The notes beneath the pieces are model-generated. The model did no database searches and was not told where the DNA came from. It was given only the letters and a program-made list of their open reading frames with translations. The position numbers and the translations under genes were made by a program. From Lachnospiraceae bacterium (GTDB lineage: Bacteria; Bacillota; Clostridia; Lachnospirales; Lachnospiraceae), in contig JAFRGQ010000065.1 of the NCBI GenBank assembly GCA_017433725.1, forward strand, positions 1 to 47,877: a stretch of 47,877 nt of DNA, given 5' to 3'. Of the stretch, positions 40,580 through 47,877 are shown piece after piece; the stretch's first letter is position 1; each line of letters opens with the position of its first letter.

Positions 40580-43500
40580 ATGGCAAATACACTTATACTC
40601 TACGATGGAAGACAGAGCTCAGCGGAGCGCGTTGCAAATGCAATCGGCTACATAATCGGAAATGTAAGAATCGCTGAGATAGGGGATTCACCTGACGACA
40701 TAGCTGTCTATGACGGATTCTGTTTTATCTTTAATTTTTACGGGGCACTGACAGCGGGTAAGACGAAATCCTATCTGCTGAGGAACCGCGAAGGCCTGCT
40801 CGGAAAGCGGGTTGCTTTTGTCGGTCTCGGTTTTTCCGATTCCGGTTATACAAAGTATGTAGTGGATATGGAAACCGCAGTCGGAGGAGATCTCTCAATT
40901 ACCGGAATGTTCATCAAAGATGAGAGAACGACATCTGAAGTAGGCTATCAGATTGCCAAAAAGCTTCGTGCTCCGGTTTCCGTGATGCCTGCCGATATGC
41001 TTGGCCGCGAGGTCGAAAGCTTCATCAACCGGCATACGACACTGGCACTGGCGACCGGTGGTGGTGCCAGAATCAGATGTACGCCTCTTGAATACCTGTA
41101 TCTGGACGGTGTCTTTTACATTATTTCCGAGGGCGGACTTAAGTTCAGCAATATTCAGGATAACAGTAACGTGTCAGTATCTATATTCGACGAGTACACA
41201 GACAGCACACAGCCACTTTCCGGACTGCAGATGTATGGCATGGCGGAGCAGGTGGCGTTCGGAAGCAGTGACTATTGGCAGATACTGAACCTCAGAGGAG
41301 TGACGCCGGAAATTCTGGAGGATCTGCCGGTCACTCTGTTCGTGCTGCGCATTATTCCGATGACATATGAGTATCTGAATTCAACTTTTGCAAATGCAGG
41401 CTACGACGCCCGCCAGGTCCTTGACACCCGGTTCAGAGCAGAACGTTGGGAAATCAGTTATGCTTCTCTTCATGCTGCGGCAATGCGTGAACAGGAGAAG
41501 AAGGAGGCCGAGGAAGCACAGAGCAAGATTACTCCGAGAAGAGCGGCAATTGTGACAGAAAAGGCCGTACAGAAAGAACTGGCTCAGGAAATCAGAAATG
41601 TCCTGGATGAGAATACCCCCAGAAAAACGGCTGAGGATGAAGAACGTGAATATCAGGAGATGTCCGCCTTTATTGACGCGCGTGAAAATGCCGCGGCGAA
41701 GGATGAAAAACCTGTTGAAACGGAAGAAGACCTCGGTGCAGCTGTAAGAAGAATGCTGCAGATGGAGGATATCGGTAGGACTGACTTTACGGCCTCAGAG
41801 ACCTCGGAGAAAGAGTCCGGAGATGATGTAGTATCATATGCTGCTGCGAGTGCGGTATATAGCACTTATACTGCGCCGGAAGAGACAGATGATATGTCAG
41901 CGGTATCCGACACTGTAACAGAGGAAGCGGTGAGCCCGGAAGAATACGCCGGAGCTGAAGTGCAGGATGCAGAAGGTTCGGAAGCAGAGAACGCATTTGC
42001 AGAAGAAGCAGAAGATGTGGCAGAGGATGCTGACGCTCAGGTTGAAGAAGCCGAGGTTCCGGAAGAAGCCGGTAGTGAGGCAGAAGAAGTCGTGGTTCCG
42101 GAAGAAGCCGGTAGTGAGGCAGAGGAAGCCGAGGTTCCGGAAGAAGCCGATAATGCGGCAGAGCAAGCCGAGATTCCGGAAGGAGTGGCTGACTCGGATG
42201 CAGAAGAAGGCGAGAGTCCGGAAGAAGAGACAAGCACCACGGCAGAGACAATTGAAGGTACGGCAGCAGAATCCGACGTTTTGATAGTGGAATCCGAGAA
42301 TCCGGAGGAGACAGGTACCACTGCAGAGAATGCGGAAAACGTGGATTTAGATGTAGTTGCAGCACTTGTAGAGAGTAAATTAGCGGAAAAGACATTCGTC
42401 GAAGAAGATCGCGGCGGAGATGATATAGTAGAGATTTCGGAACAGACCTCTGTGCAGGAGGACGTTCCGGCAGAAGATATAGAAAAAACGGTCGGTACCG
42501 GAGAAATGACGGCTGAAGAACTTGCAGCAGAGATAGCTGCGTTCGCTTCTCAGAACATGATACTTATGGATGAGGAGGATGAGCCGTCTGAAAAAGAAAC
42601 TGCAGAAGAAGAGAACTACGAAGTCCGGGCAGTGGAGGCAGAGGAGGCAGAGGAAGCAGAGACTTACGAAGCCTCGGCAGAGGAAGTAGAGACTTATGAA
42701 GCCCCGGCAATGGAGGCAGAGGAAGTAGAAGCCTACGAGACTCCGGCAGTAGAGGCAGAGGAAGTAGAAGCCTACGAGACTCCGGCAGTAGAGGCAGAGG
42801 AAGTAGAAGCTTACGAAGCCCCGACTGTGGAGGCAGAGGAAGTAGAGGCTTACGAAGCCCCGACTGTGGAGGCAGAGGAAATAGAAGCCTATGAATCCCC
42901 GGCAGTGGAGGCAGAGGAAGCGAAGACTTCTGAAGCCTCGACTGTGGAGACAGAGGATGTTGAGAACTACGAAGCTCCGGCTATGGAAGCAGAGATTTCT
43001 GAAGCCCCGGCAACGGAAGAGGAGGCTGACGAGGTCCCGGCAGCGGTAGCAGAGGAAGTAGAGACTTACGAAGCACCGTCAGTTGTGGCACAGGAAGAAG
43101 AAACTCCCGAGGTTTCGGCTGCGGAAGCTCCTCCTATCCTGTCAGAAGAAATCAGGGCGGCCCTCAGAGAAGTTGAGGAAGGAACAGAGGAAACAGAAGA
43201 AACGGAGAAGCCGGTTGATACTGTCCTCTACAGCGGTGAGAGAAGCAGTTCCGGGAATCTGTACAGAAGCAGGCAGACCGGGAGAGACGATGATTTTACC
43301 GACAGCATACAAGTCCAGAACAGGAATCTCGGCGCTGAGATACGGAAAATATTCCAGGGTGGCGGTCTTTCTTTTGCAGACCAGCTCGAACTGAAGAAAG
43401 CTGAAGCAGACGGAATCGATCCGGATGAGATTGAAAAGCCAAAGAAGGTTCAAAAAGGAATCTTTGATGACGAATCCGAATACAGAAGAAGTGTACCGAA

Positions 43501-46378
43501 AGCGACTTCTTTCATAGCGGAACAGGATGTAGAAGGTGAGCCGGAAGAGGAAGAGGAGGAAAAAGAAACCTATACTCTTGAAGATCTCGAGAGAGATACC
43601 AGTTTTGAAAATGAGACTGAACCGACGGGCGAGAAGAAAACAGAGAAAAGGAAATTCACAGACTTCTTCCGCTCATCGAAGAAGCAGACATTTGATGATG
43701 AGTCATTTGCTGATGAATTCGATGATTTGGATGAAGAAGAGGAAATGGATGAGCTCGAAGAACTCGAAGATGAGCTTGAAGAAGAGGCCAGAATCGAAAA
43801 ACCGAAGAAGAAAAAACAAGGAGGTTTTTTCTCAACCGGGTTCGGGCGCAGTATAGGACGATTCCTCGGCATCAATCCGGATATGGAAGATGATGATGAC
43901 GAGGATGAGGAAGATTTTGATAATCTTGACGAAATTGATGAAGAAACGGATGATGATTTCGACCTCGTCGAGGATGATGACGATTCTGAGGAAAGTGAAC
44001 CGGACTGGATGACTCGTCTGAGAGAGAGACGTGAGGATGAGGATGTCGATGCAGACGACGCTGAGTTTTATGGTCTGGATGATGACGATGAAGACGAGGA
44101 TCTTGATGCAGATATCGCTAAGCTGTACGGTTCGGATGACGAAGATGAAGAAACGGATGATGCTTCTCCGGAAAACATGAATTCCTCAGAAGAAGAGTAT
44201 TCGGGCGCTGAGAATGCAACCGATCATCACGTGGATCGGGAAGCATCGGGTATAGCTGATGTCGCGGAAGTTTCAGGCGATGCCGGCGGCCCGGATGAAG
44301 AGGATTCCGGCGAAGCAGATGAATATACTGATGTTGCCGATGATGAATTGGACGCAATTTCAGCGGCCCTCCTGAAGAATCTTGAAATCGTTGAGAAGGA
44401 TGCGGCAAGAGAGAAGACGGAGCAGTCTCGTGCTGAAGATGAAGAGTACGAGGAAGGCCTTACATCTGCTGATGAGGCAGAAACAGGGGCTTATGAAGAT
44501 GAGTCTGCTTCTTACGATGAATTAGAAAACGAAGCGTACGAAGACGAATCTGACTTTGAATCTGAGACAGAGAATGAAGTGTACGAAGACGAGTTTGATT
44601 CAGATGAAGCAGAGGATGAAACGTACGAAGATGACTTTGATTCAGATGAAGCAGAGGATGAAACGTACGAAGATGACTTTGATTCAGATGAAGCAGAGGA
44701 TGAAACGCACGAAGACGAGTTTGACTCTGATGAAGCAGAGGACGAAACATACGAGGACGAGTTTGACTCAGATGAGGAGGTAGAAGACGAGTCTGCCCTC
44801 TACGATGGAATGGGGTACCAACAGGATGAGTTCACCTCTTCCGGCAAAGCAAAAGACGTGGCACCGGCATCTGAGGAAGAAGCGGAAGATACTTCGGAAG
44901 AGATTGTGTCTGAAGCAGAAGAGTATGAGGATGAGTTTGAATCCGAGGATGCGCTCGGAGAAGAGACAGCCTCTGAGGGAGATGATTTTGACTCTGATAT
45001 AGAGCAGGGTTCTTCTGAAGAATCCGAATCTCCTGAGAATGACAGAAAAAAGAAGGAGAAGAGATCTCTGTTCGGCAGGAGAAAATCATACGAAGAGGAC
45101 GAGTATGATGATCTCGATGATGACGACCTCGACGATGATGAAGAAGATGAGCTCGAGGAACACTCATTTATAACAAGCTTTTCTTCCATGCTTCGCTCTG
45201 CAATTGACAGCATCCGGGGAGGTTCATCAGATAAATCAGAGAAATCTAAGAGGAAAAAGCCAAAGGTAGAGGAAAGAATTCGGGAGGATGACGAGGAACT
45301 CAAGGAGATGGAAGCATTCATCTCCGGATTGAGAGAGAAGGAAGAGATGGAGGCCGCAAGAGAAGCCGAGCGTAAGTCGGCGCGGGCAGGTGTGACGGAA
45401 GAGCCTGATGCCGCAGAGATAGATACGGTATCTGCAGAGTATATTGGCGAATCGGAGCAGCCCTCCGAGGAAGAGCCGGACGCTGCGGAGGCTCCATCGA
45501 TATATGCAGAGTACGTAGAAGAACCGGAACAGCCCTCTGAGCAAGAGCCGGACGTAGTGGAAGATTTCACAACATCGGAGTATACAAAATCGTCAGATTC
45601 GTCTGTTCAGGAAGAACAGGGTACAGAATCGTATATCGATTATATAGACGATGACGACGAACATGAATATGAAGACGATGAGCTGGATTTCGCGGATGAC
45701 GATGACTCGGATGTTATAATTCCGGGTTCACGCAAAGAGGCTGATTTCGGAATGGTCATCAGAGGCTTTGAGGATGACGAGAGCGAAGATCTTCCGGAGG
45801 AAGAGGACGAAGAAGAGGATTCGGATGAGGATGAGGAATGGCAGTATGACTACCAGAGAATCCTTGAAAGAAGAAAAGCTACGGCTTCCCGGGATGAAGA
45901 TATGAGTGAAGATTCCGACGAGTACGCATACGAAGAAGATGAGGAGGAATCGGACGAGTACGCGTACGAAGAAAAGGATGAGGAATCAGACGAGTACGCG
46001 TACGAAGAAGAGGACGAAGAATCGGACGAGTATACGTATGAAGAGGAGGACGAGGAATCGGACGAGTATGCGTATGAAGAGGAGGATGATGATACGCTCG
46101 AAGTAGTGAGCGGAGAATCGGAAGGCTATTCATATGACGTAGAATCCGAACGAGCTTCAGATAAAGATGAAGAAACGGAACGTCCCATGACGCTGGAAGA
46201 TTTGGTGAGAATGGAACGGGAACTTGACTCTGACGATTCGTATGAGAGCTGGGAAGACCTCGACGATCCGGATGATGACGAATACTACGATGATGACCTT
46301 GAATATGAAGACGACGACGATGAGTGGGTCTATGAAGAAGATGACGACGTCGCGGATGCTTCCTTTGAGTCGCTTTGA
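40580..46378 (+). CDS. Giant acidic protein with flavodoxin- and PNPOx-like head
   Basis: Residues 1-135 look like a flavodoxin fold (TLILYDGRQSSAERVANAIG, FIFNFYG, VAFVGLGFSDSG). Residues about 150-290 look like a split-barrel FMN-binding domain (LALATGGGARIRCTPLEYLY, YIISEGG, SVSIFDEY). The remaining 1640 residues are overwhelmingly Glu and Asp, with Ala, Val, Ser and Tyr, and hold three perfect-phase tandem arrays. Short basic, amphipathic islands interrupt it: KRKFTDFFRSSKK, KKKKQGGFFSTGFGRSIG, and RKKKEKRSLFGRRKS. There is no signal peptide or membrane helix. The head suggests a flavin-linked redox role; the tail suggests scaffold or ion-binding. GAGGTG precedes the ATG. The DUF3810 gene follows by 28 bp. 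Confidence 0.82.
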   Translation: MANTLILYDGRQSSAERVANAIGYIIGNVRIAEIGDSPDDIAVYDGFCFIFNFYGALTAGKTKSYLLRNREGLLGKRVAFVGLGFSDSGYTKYVVDMETAVGGDLSITGMFIKDERTTSEVGYQIAKKLRAPVSVMPADMLGREVESFINRHTTLALATGGGARIRCTPLEYLYLDGVFYIISEGGLKFSNIQDNSNVSVSIFDEYTDSTQPLSGLQMYGMAEQVAFGSSDYWQILNLRGVTPEILEDLPVTLFVLRIIPMTYEYLNSTFANAGYDARQVLDTRFRAERWEISYASLHAAAMREQEKKEAEEAQSKITPRRAAIVTEKAVQKELAQEIRNVLDENTPRKTAEDEEREYQEMSAFIDARENAAAKDEKPVETEEDLGAAVRRMLQMEDIGRTDFTASETSEKESGDDVVSYAAASAVYSTYTAPEETDDMSAVSDTVTEEAVSPEEYAGAEVQDAEGSEAENAFAEEAEDVAEDADAQVEEAEVPEEAGSEAEEVVVPEEAGSEAEEAEVPEEADNAAEQAEIPEGVADSDAEEGESPEEETSTTAETIEGTAAESDVLIVESENPEETGTTAENAENVDLDVVAALVESKLAEKTFVEEDRGGDDIVEISEQTSVQEDVPAEDIEKTVGTGEMTAEELAAEIAAFASQNMILMDEEDEPSEKETAEEENYEVRAVEAEEAEEAETYEASAEEVETYEAPAMEAEEVEAYETPAVEAEEVEAYETPAVEAEEVEAYEAPTVEAEEVEAYEAPTVEAEEIEAYESPAVEAEEAKTSEASTVETEDVENYEAPAMEAEISEAPATEEEADEVPAAVAEEVETYEAPSVVAQEEETPEVSAAEAPPILSEEIRAALREVEEGTEETEETEKPVDTVLYSGERSSSGNLYRSRQTGRDDDFTDSIQVQNRNLGAEIRKIFQGGGLSFADQLELKKAEADGIDPDEIEKPKKVQKGIFDDESEYRRSVPKATSFIAEQDVEGEPEEEEEEKETYTLEDLERDTSFENETEPTGEKKTEKRKFTDFFRSSKKQTFDDESFADEFDDLDEEEEMDELEELEDELEEEARIEKPKKKKQGGFFSTGFGRSIGRFLGINPDMEDDDDEDEEDFDNLDEIDEETDDDFDLVEDDDDSEESEPDWMTRLRERREDEDVDADDAEFYGLDDDDEDEDLDADIAKLYGSDDEDEETDDASPENMNSSEEEYSGAENATDHHVDREASGIADVAEVSGDAGGPDEEDSGEADEYTDVADDELDAISAALLKNLEIVEKDAAREKTEQSRAEDEEYEEGLTSADEAETGAYEDESASYDELENEAYEDESDFESETENEVYEDEFDSDEAEDETYEDDFDSDEAEDETYEDDFDSDEAEDETHEDEFDSDEAEDETYEDEFDSDEEVEDESALYDGMGYQQDEFTSSGKAKDVAPASEEEAEDTSEEIVSEAEEYEDEFESEDALGEETASEGDDFDSDIEQGSSEESESPENDRKKKEKRSLFGRRKSYEEDEYDDLDDDDLDDDEEDELEEHSFITSFSSMLRSAIDSIRGGSSDKSEKSKRKKPKVEERIREDDEELKEMEAFISGLREKEEMEAAREAERKSARAGVTEEPDAAEIDTVSAEYIGESEQPSEEEPDAAEAPSIYAEYVEEPEQPSEQEPDVVEDFTTSEYTKSSDSSVQEEQGTESYIDYIDDDDEHEYEDDELDFADDDDSDVIIPGSRKEADFGMVIRGFEDDESEDLPEEEDEEEDSDEDEEWQYDYQRILERRKATASRDEDMSEDSDEYAYEEDEEESDEYAYEEKDEESDEYAYEEEDEESDEYTYEEEDEESDEYAYEEEDDDTLEVVSGESEGYSYDVESERASDKDEETERPMTLEDLVRMERELDSDDSYESWEDLDDPDDDEYYDDDLEYEDDDDEWVYEEDDDVADASFESL
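42680..42991 (+). repeat. 39-bp tandem repeat in the giant gene
   Basis: Eight units of 39 bp encode variants of EVEAYETPAVEAE. Spacing is exact from 42680 to 42991 (for example starts at 42719, 42758, 42797, 42836). Confidence 0.8.
44594..44775 (+). repeat. 42-bp tandem repeat in the giant gene
   Basis: Four units and part of a fifth, each 42 bp, start with TTTGA at 44594, 44636, 44678, 44720 and 44762, and encode FDSDEAEDETYEDD variants. Confidence 0.8.
45914..46093 (+). repeat. 36-bp tandem repeat in the giant gene
   Basis: Five units of 36 bp encode SDEYAYEEEDEE variants, starting at 45914, 45950, 45986, 46022 and 46058. Confidence 0.8.
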
Positions 46379-46406
46379 TGACTTGTAACGGTAACGGAGT
46401 AAGAAT

Positions 46407-47489
46407 TTGAAAAGATTTATAACATCACTGACTCTCTGTGCCCTGGCTCTGGCTTCGAGGCTGGGCATGAGAGCGGTGCCGCAATTTGCAAATATCTATG
46501 CCGAACACTTGAATGCCTTCTGGGTGAATACACTCGGAAGGCTTTCTTCCTTATTCGGCTTTTCTGTGGTCGAGTTCCTGATTTATCTTCTGATTATACT
46601 GACAGTCGTACTGATTGTTCGAGTGATTTGGGGTAATATCAGACGCATTGGAAACGGGAAAATCTACGGTAAAGACGAGCTGCTCCTTGCCCTTGTGCTC
46701 GCCTCGGTGATCTTTTTTCTGTTCGAGTGCAATCAGGACATGTACTTTTACCGAACGACGTTCTCGAAGACCTATGGAATCGGACAGGGCAGCTATACGA
46801 CGGATGAACTTGAGGCGGTCTGCAGGATGCTTGCTGAAAATGTCAATGCTCTCAGCACCAAAGTCACCCGGAATAAAGACGGAATCATGCAGTGTGATGC
46901 GGATATCAGGAATCGGACCAGGCTGGCTATGACAGCACTCGGTGAAAAATATCCCTATCTCGGCGGATGGTTCCCGAAAGCGAAGCCTGTCACAGTTTCG
47001 GAACTCCTGTCCTATTCGAACATGACAGGAATATATTCGGCATACACGATTGAAGCCAACTATAACACGGATATGACGCCGTACAACATTCCCTATACGA
47101 TGTGCCATGAGCTTTCTCATCTGAAAGGCGTTATGCAGGAGAATCAGGCAAATTTCTGCGCCTATCTCGCATGCACGAACGCGGAGGATCCTGACATTCT
47201 GTATAGCGGTTATCTTATGGCGTGGGTGTATTGCGGAAATGAGTTGTATAGAAGGGATTATGACAGGTGGAAGGAAATTTCCGGAACACTTGAACATAGT
47301 TGCAACATTGACCTGAGTGATAATAATGCATTCTGGGCAAAGCATGAAGGCAAAGTGTCGGAGGCCACGGAGAGTTTTAATGACTCGTGGCTTAAGGCGC
47401 ACGGGCAGACTGATGGGACCCTGTCATACGATAAGGTGGTCGATCTGATTATTTCCTATGAGAGCATGAAGGCAGTGAACGCAGGGTGA
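46407..47489 (+). CDS. DUF3810 membrane metallopeptidase-like protein
   Basis: This is a DUF3810 family membrane protein. It has an N-terminal hydrophobic stretch, two further helices at about 50-72 (VVEFLIYLLIILTVVLIVRVIW) and 89-107, and a large domain facing outward or inward of about 250 residues. The domain contains TMCHELSHLKGV near residue 228 and QENQANF just after, which is the HEXXH...E zinc-peptidase pattern in the form HELSH and E. The start is a TTG with GGAG seven bases upstream; an ATG 60 bp downstream is less supported. It lies 28 bp after the giant protein gene and is probably co-transcribed. Substrate unknown. The product is 360 residues. Confidence 0.85.
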   Translation: MKRFITSLTLCALALASRLGMRAVPQFANIYAEHLNAFWVNTLGRLSSLFGFSVVEFLIYLLIILTVVLIVRVIWGNIRRIGNGKIYGKDELLLALVLASVIFFLFECNQDMYFYRTTFSKTYGIGQGSYTTDELEAVCRMLAENVNALSTKVTRNKDGIMQCDADIRNRTRLAMTALGEKYPYLGGWFPKAKPVTVSELLSYSNMTGIYSAYTIEANYNTDMTPYNIPYTMCHELSHLKGVMQENQANFCAYLACTNAEDPDILYSGYLMAWVYCGNELYRRDYDRWKEISGTLEHSCNIDLSDNNAFWAKHEGKVSEATESFNDSWLKAHGQTDGTLSYDKVVDLIISYESMKAVNAG

Positions 47490-47511
47490 GATTGTACCCA
47501 TGATAAAGGCG

Positions 47512-47575
47512 GATTTCACTTTGCGCGTATCATAGATTCACGTCACGAGTATTGCGCGATGAAGTAGAATAAAAC
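47512..47575 (+). repeat. GATGAAG dispersed repeat, copy 3
   Basis: Positions 47545-47575 carry ACGAGTATTGCGCGATGAAG, TAG, AATAAAA, nearly identical to the minus-strand copy behind ygiQ. Positions 47512-47527 (GATTTCACTTTGCGCG) are the reverse complement of window positions 2-17. It lies just behind the DUF3810 gene. The stretch 47490-47877 holds no gene. Confidence 0.6.
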
Positions 47576-47635
47576 ACTTAATATTCACAGATATCGTAGA
47601 TAATGAACCATACCTGACAGGTTTTACATAATATA

Positions 47636-47877
47636 TCTTATCGGAAGTTTCGTAAGAAACTCCCGATAAAAGGGCGATGTAATCGCCCGTAATTCGATTA
47701 TCGGGTTCGCGAAGCGGTTCCGATAATATATCTTATCGGAAGTTTCGTAAGAAACTCCCGATAAAAGGGCGATGTAATCGCCCGTAATTCGATTATCGGG
47801 TTCGCGAAGCGGTTCCGATAATATATCTTATCGGAAGTTCCGTAAGAAACTCCCGATAAAAGGGCGATGCAATCGCC
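47636..47877. repeat. 95-bp tandem repeat array with three hairpins per unit
   Basis: Units begin at 47636, 47731 and 47826, exactly 95 bp apart and nearly identical; the array runs off the window. Each unit has three stem-loops. TTATCGG...CCGATAA encloses GTTTC-GTAA-GAAAC. GGGCGAT-GTA-ATCGCCC comes next. ATTATCGG...CCGATAAT surrounds GTTCGCGAAGCGGTT. The units touch without spacers, so it is not a CRISPR. A solitary diverged copy is at 35858-35952. Confidence 0.9.

Noticed and set aside
40449-40655. 68-codon frame before the giant gene
   Set aside because: It spans the terminator tail and promoter of the giant gene and overlaps its start in another frame; no ribosome site.
44800-45570. Minus-strand Ser-rich frame of 256 codons
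   Set aside because: It is an antisense shadow of the acidic giant gene, with no ribosome site and extreme composition.
47636-47877. CRISPR array
   Set aside because: The 95-bp units are contiguous and identical with internal hairpins, without unique spacers, and no cas genes are present.
26740-47877. Prophage or integrated element
   Set aside because: There is no integrase, terminase, portal, relaxase or attachment-site pair, and composition does not shift sharply apart from the acidic genes.

Overview
The window looks like chromosomal DNA of a Gram-positive anaerobe of the Clostridia, most likely a Lachnospiraceae member. The signs are moderate GC, strong GGAGG-type ribosome sites with some TTG and GTG starts, YlmH, YitT, DUF624, ThrH, M18 and UPF0158 families, a lipoprotein-anchored sugar ABC importer, and a tRNA-Ala without an encoded CCA. 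The genus cannot be fixed from the sequence. I see no integrase, transposase, phage gene or CRISPR array.

Layout. 0-3.7 kb, minus strand: pyrB-pyrI (aspartate transcarbamoylase, with a possible leader attenuator) and a YgiQ-type radical SAM protein. 4-5.5 kb: a GH32 sucrose-6-phosphate hydrolase with its own promoter and a very long terminator hairpin. 5.7-17.8 kb: housekeeping and accessory genes, namely ylmH, thrH, maf, an M18 aminopeptidase, a patatin-like phospholipase, two pseudouridine synthases, an ATP-grasp/esterase pair, a YitT transporter-like protein, an HD phosphohydrolase and a flavoprotein. 17.9 kb: tRNA-Ala(GGC). 18.4-26.7 kb: an alpha-galactoside uptake locus made of an AraC regulator, a binding lipoprotein, two permeases, two membrane proteins and a GH36 alpha-galactosidase. 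No ATPase is present, so a shared one elsewhere is presumed.

26.9-47.5 kb is less ordinary. A PAP2 phosphatase, a DUF3298-like lipoprotein and a Tyr-rich repeat membrane protein form an overlapping operon. An XRE regulator precedes an acidic protein of unknown function. An XRE domain is fused to a complete SpoT-type ppGpp hydrolase domain. A phosphodiesterase, a PHP phosphatase and two UPF0158 paralogues follow, then a small Nif11-like peptide and a membrane-anchored M14 carboxypeptidase-like protein that has lost its catalytic residues. Last come an acyl carrier protein with its AMP-forming ligase, a 1932-residue flavodoxin/PNPOx protein with an enormous acidic repeat tail, and a DUF3810 membrane metallopeptidase-like protein. 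Several of these proteins share long acidic low-complexity segments.

Intergenic DNA carries several families of structured repeats. There is a 95-bp three-hairpin unit, tandem at the right end, with one diverged exact-length copy at 35.9 kb. A two-hairpin element sits behind three genes. A GATGAAG-containing repeat occurs at both window ends and behind ygiQ. A roughly 220-bp fold-back element lies at 15.0-15.2 kb. In two families the stems differ between copies while base pairing is kept, which argues for selection on structure.
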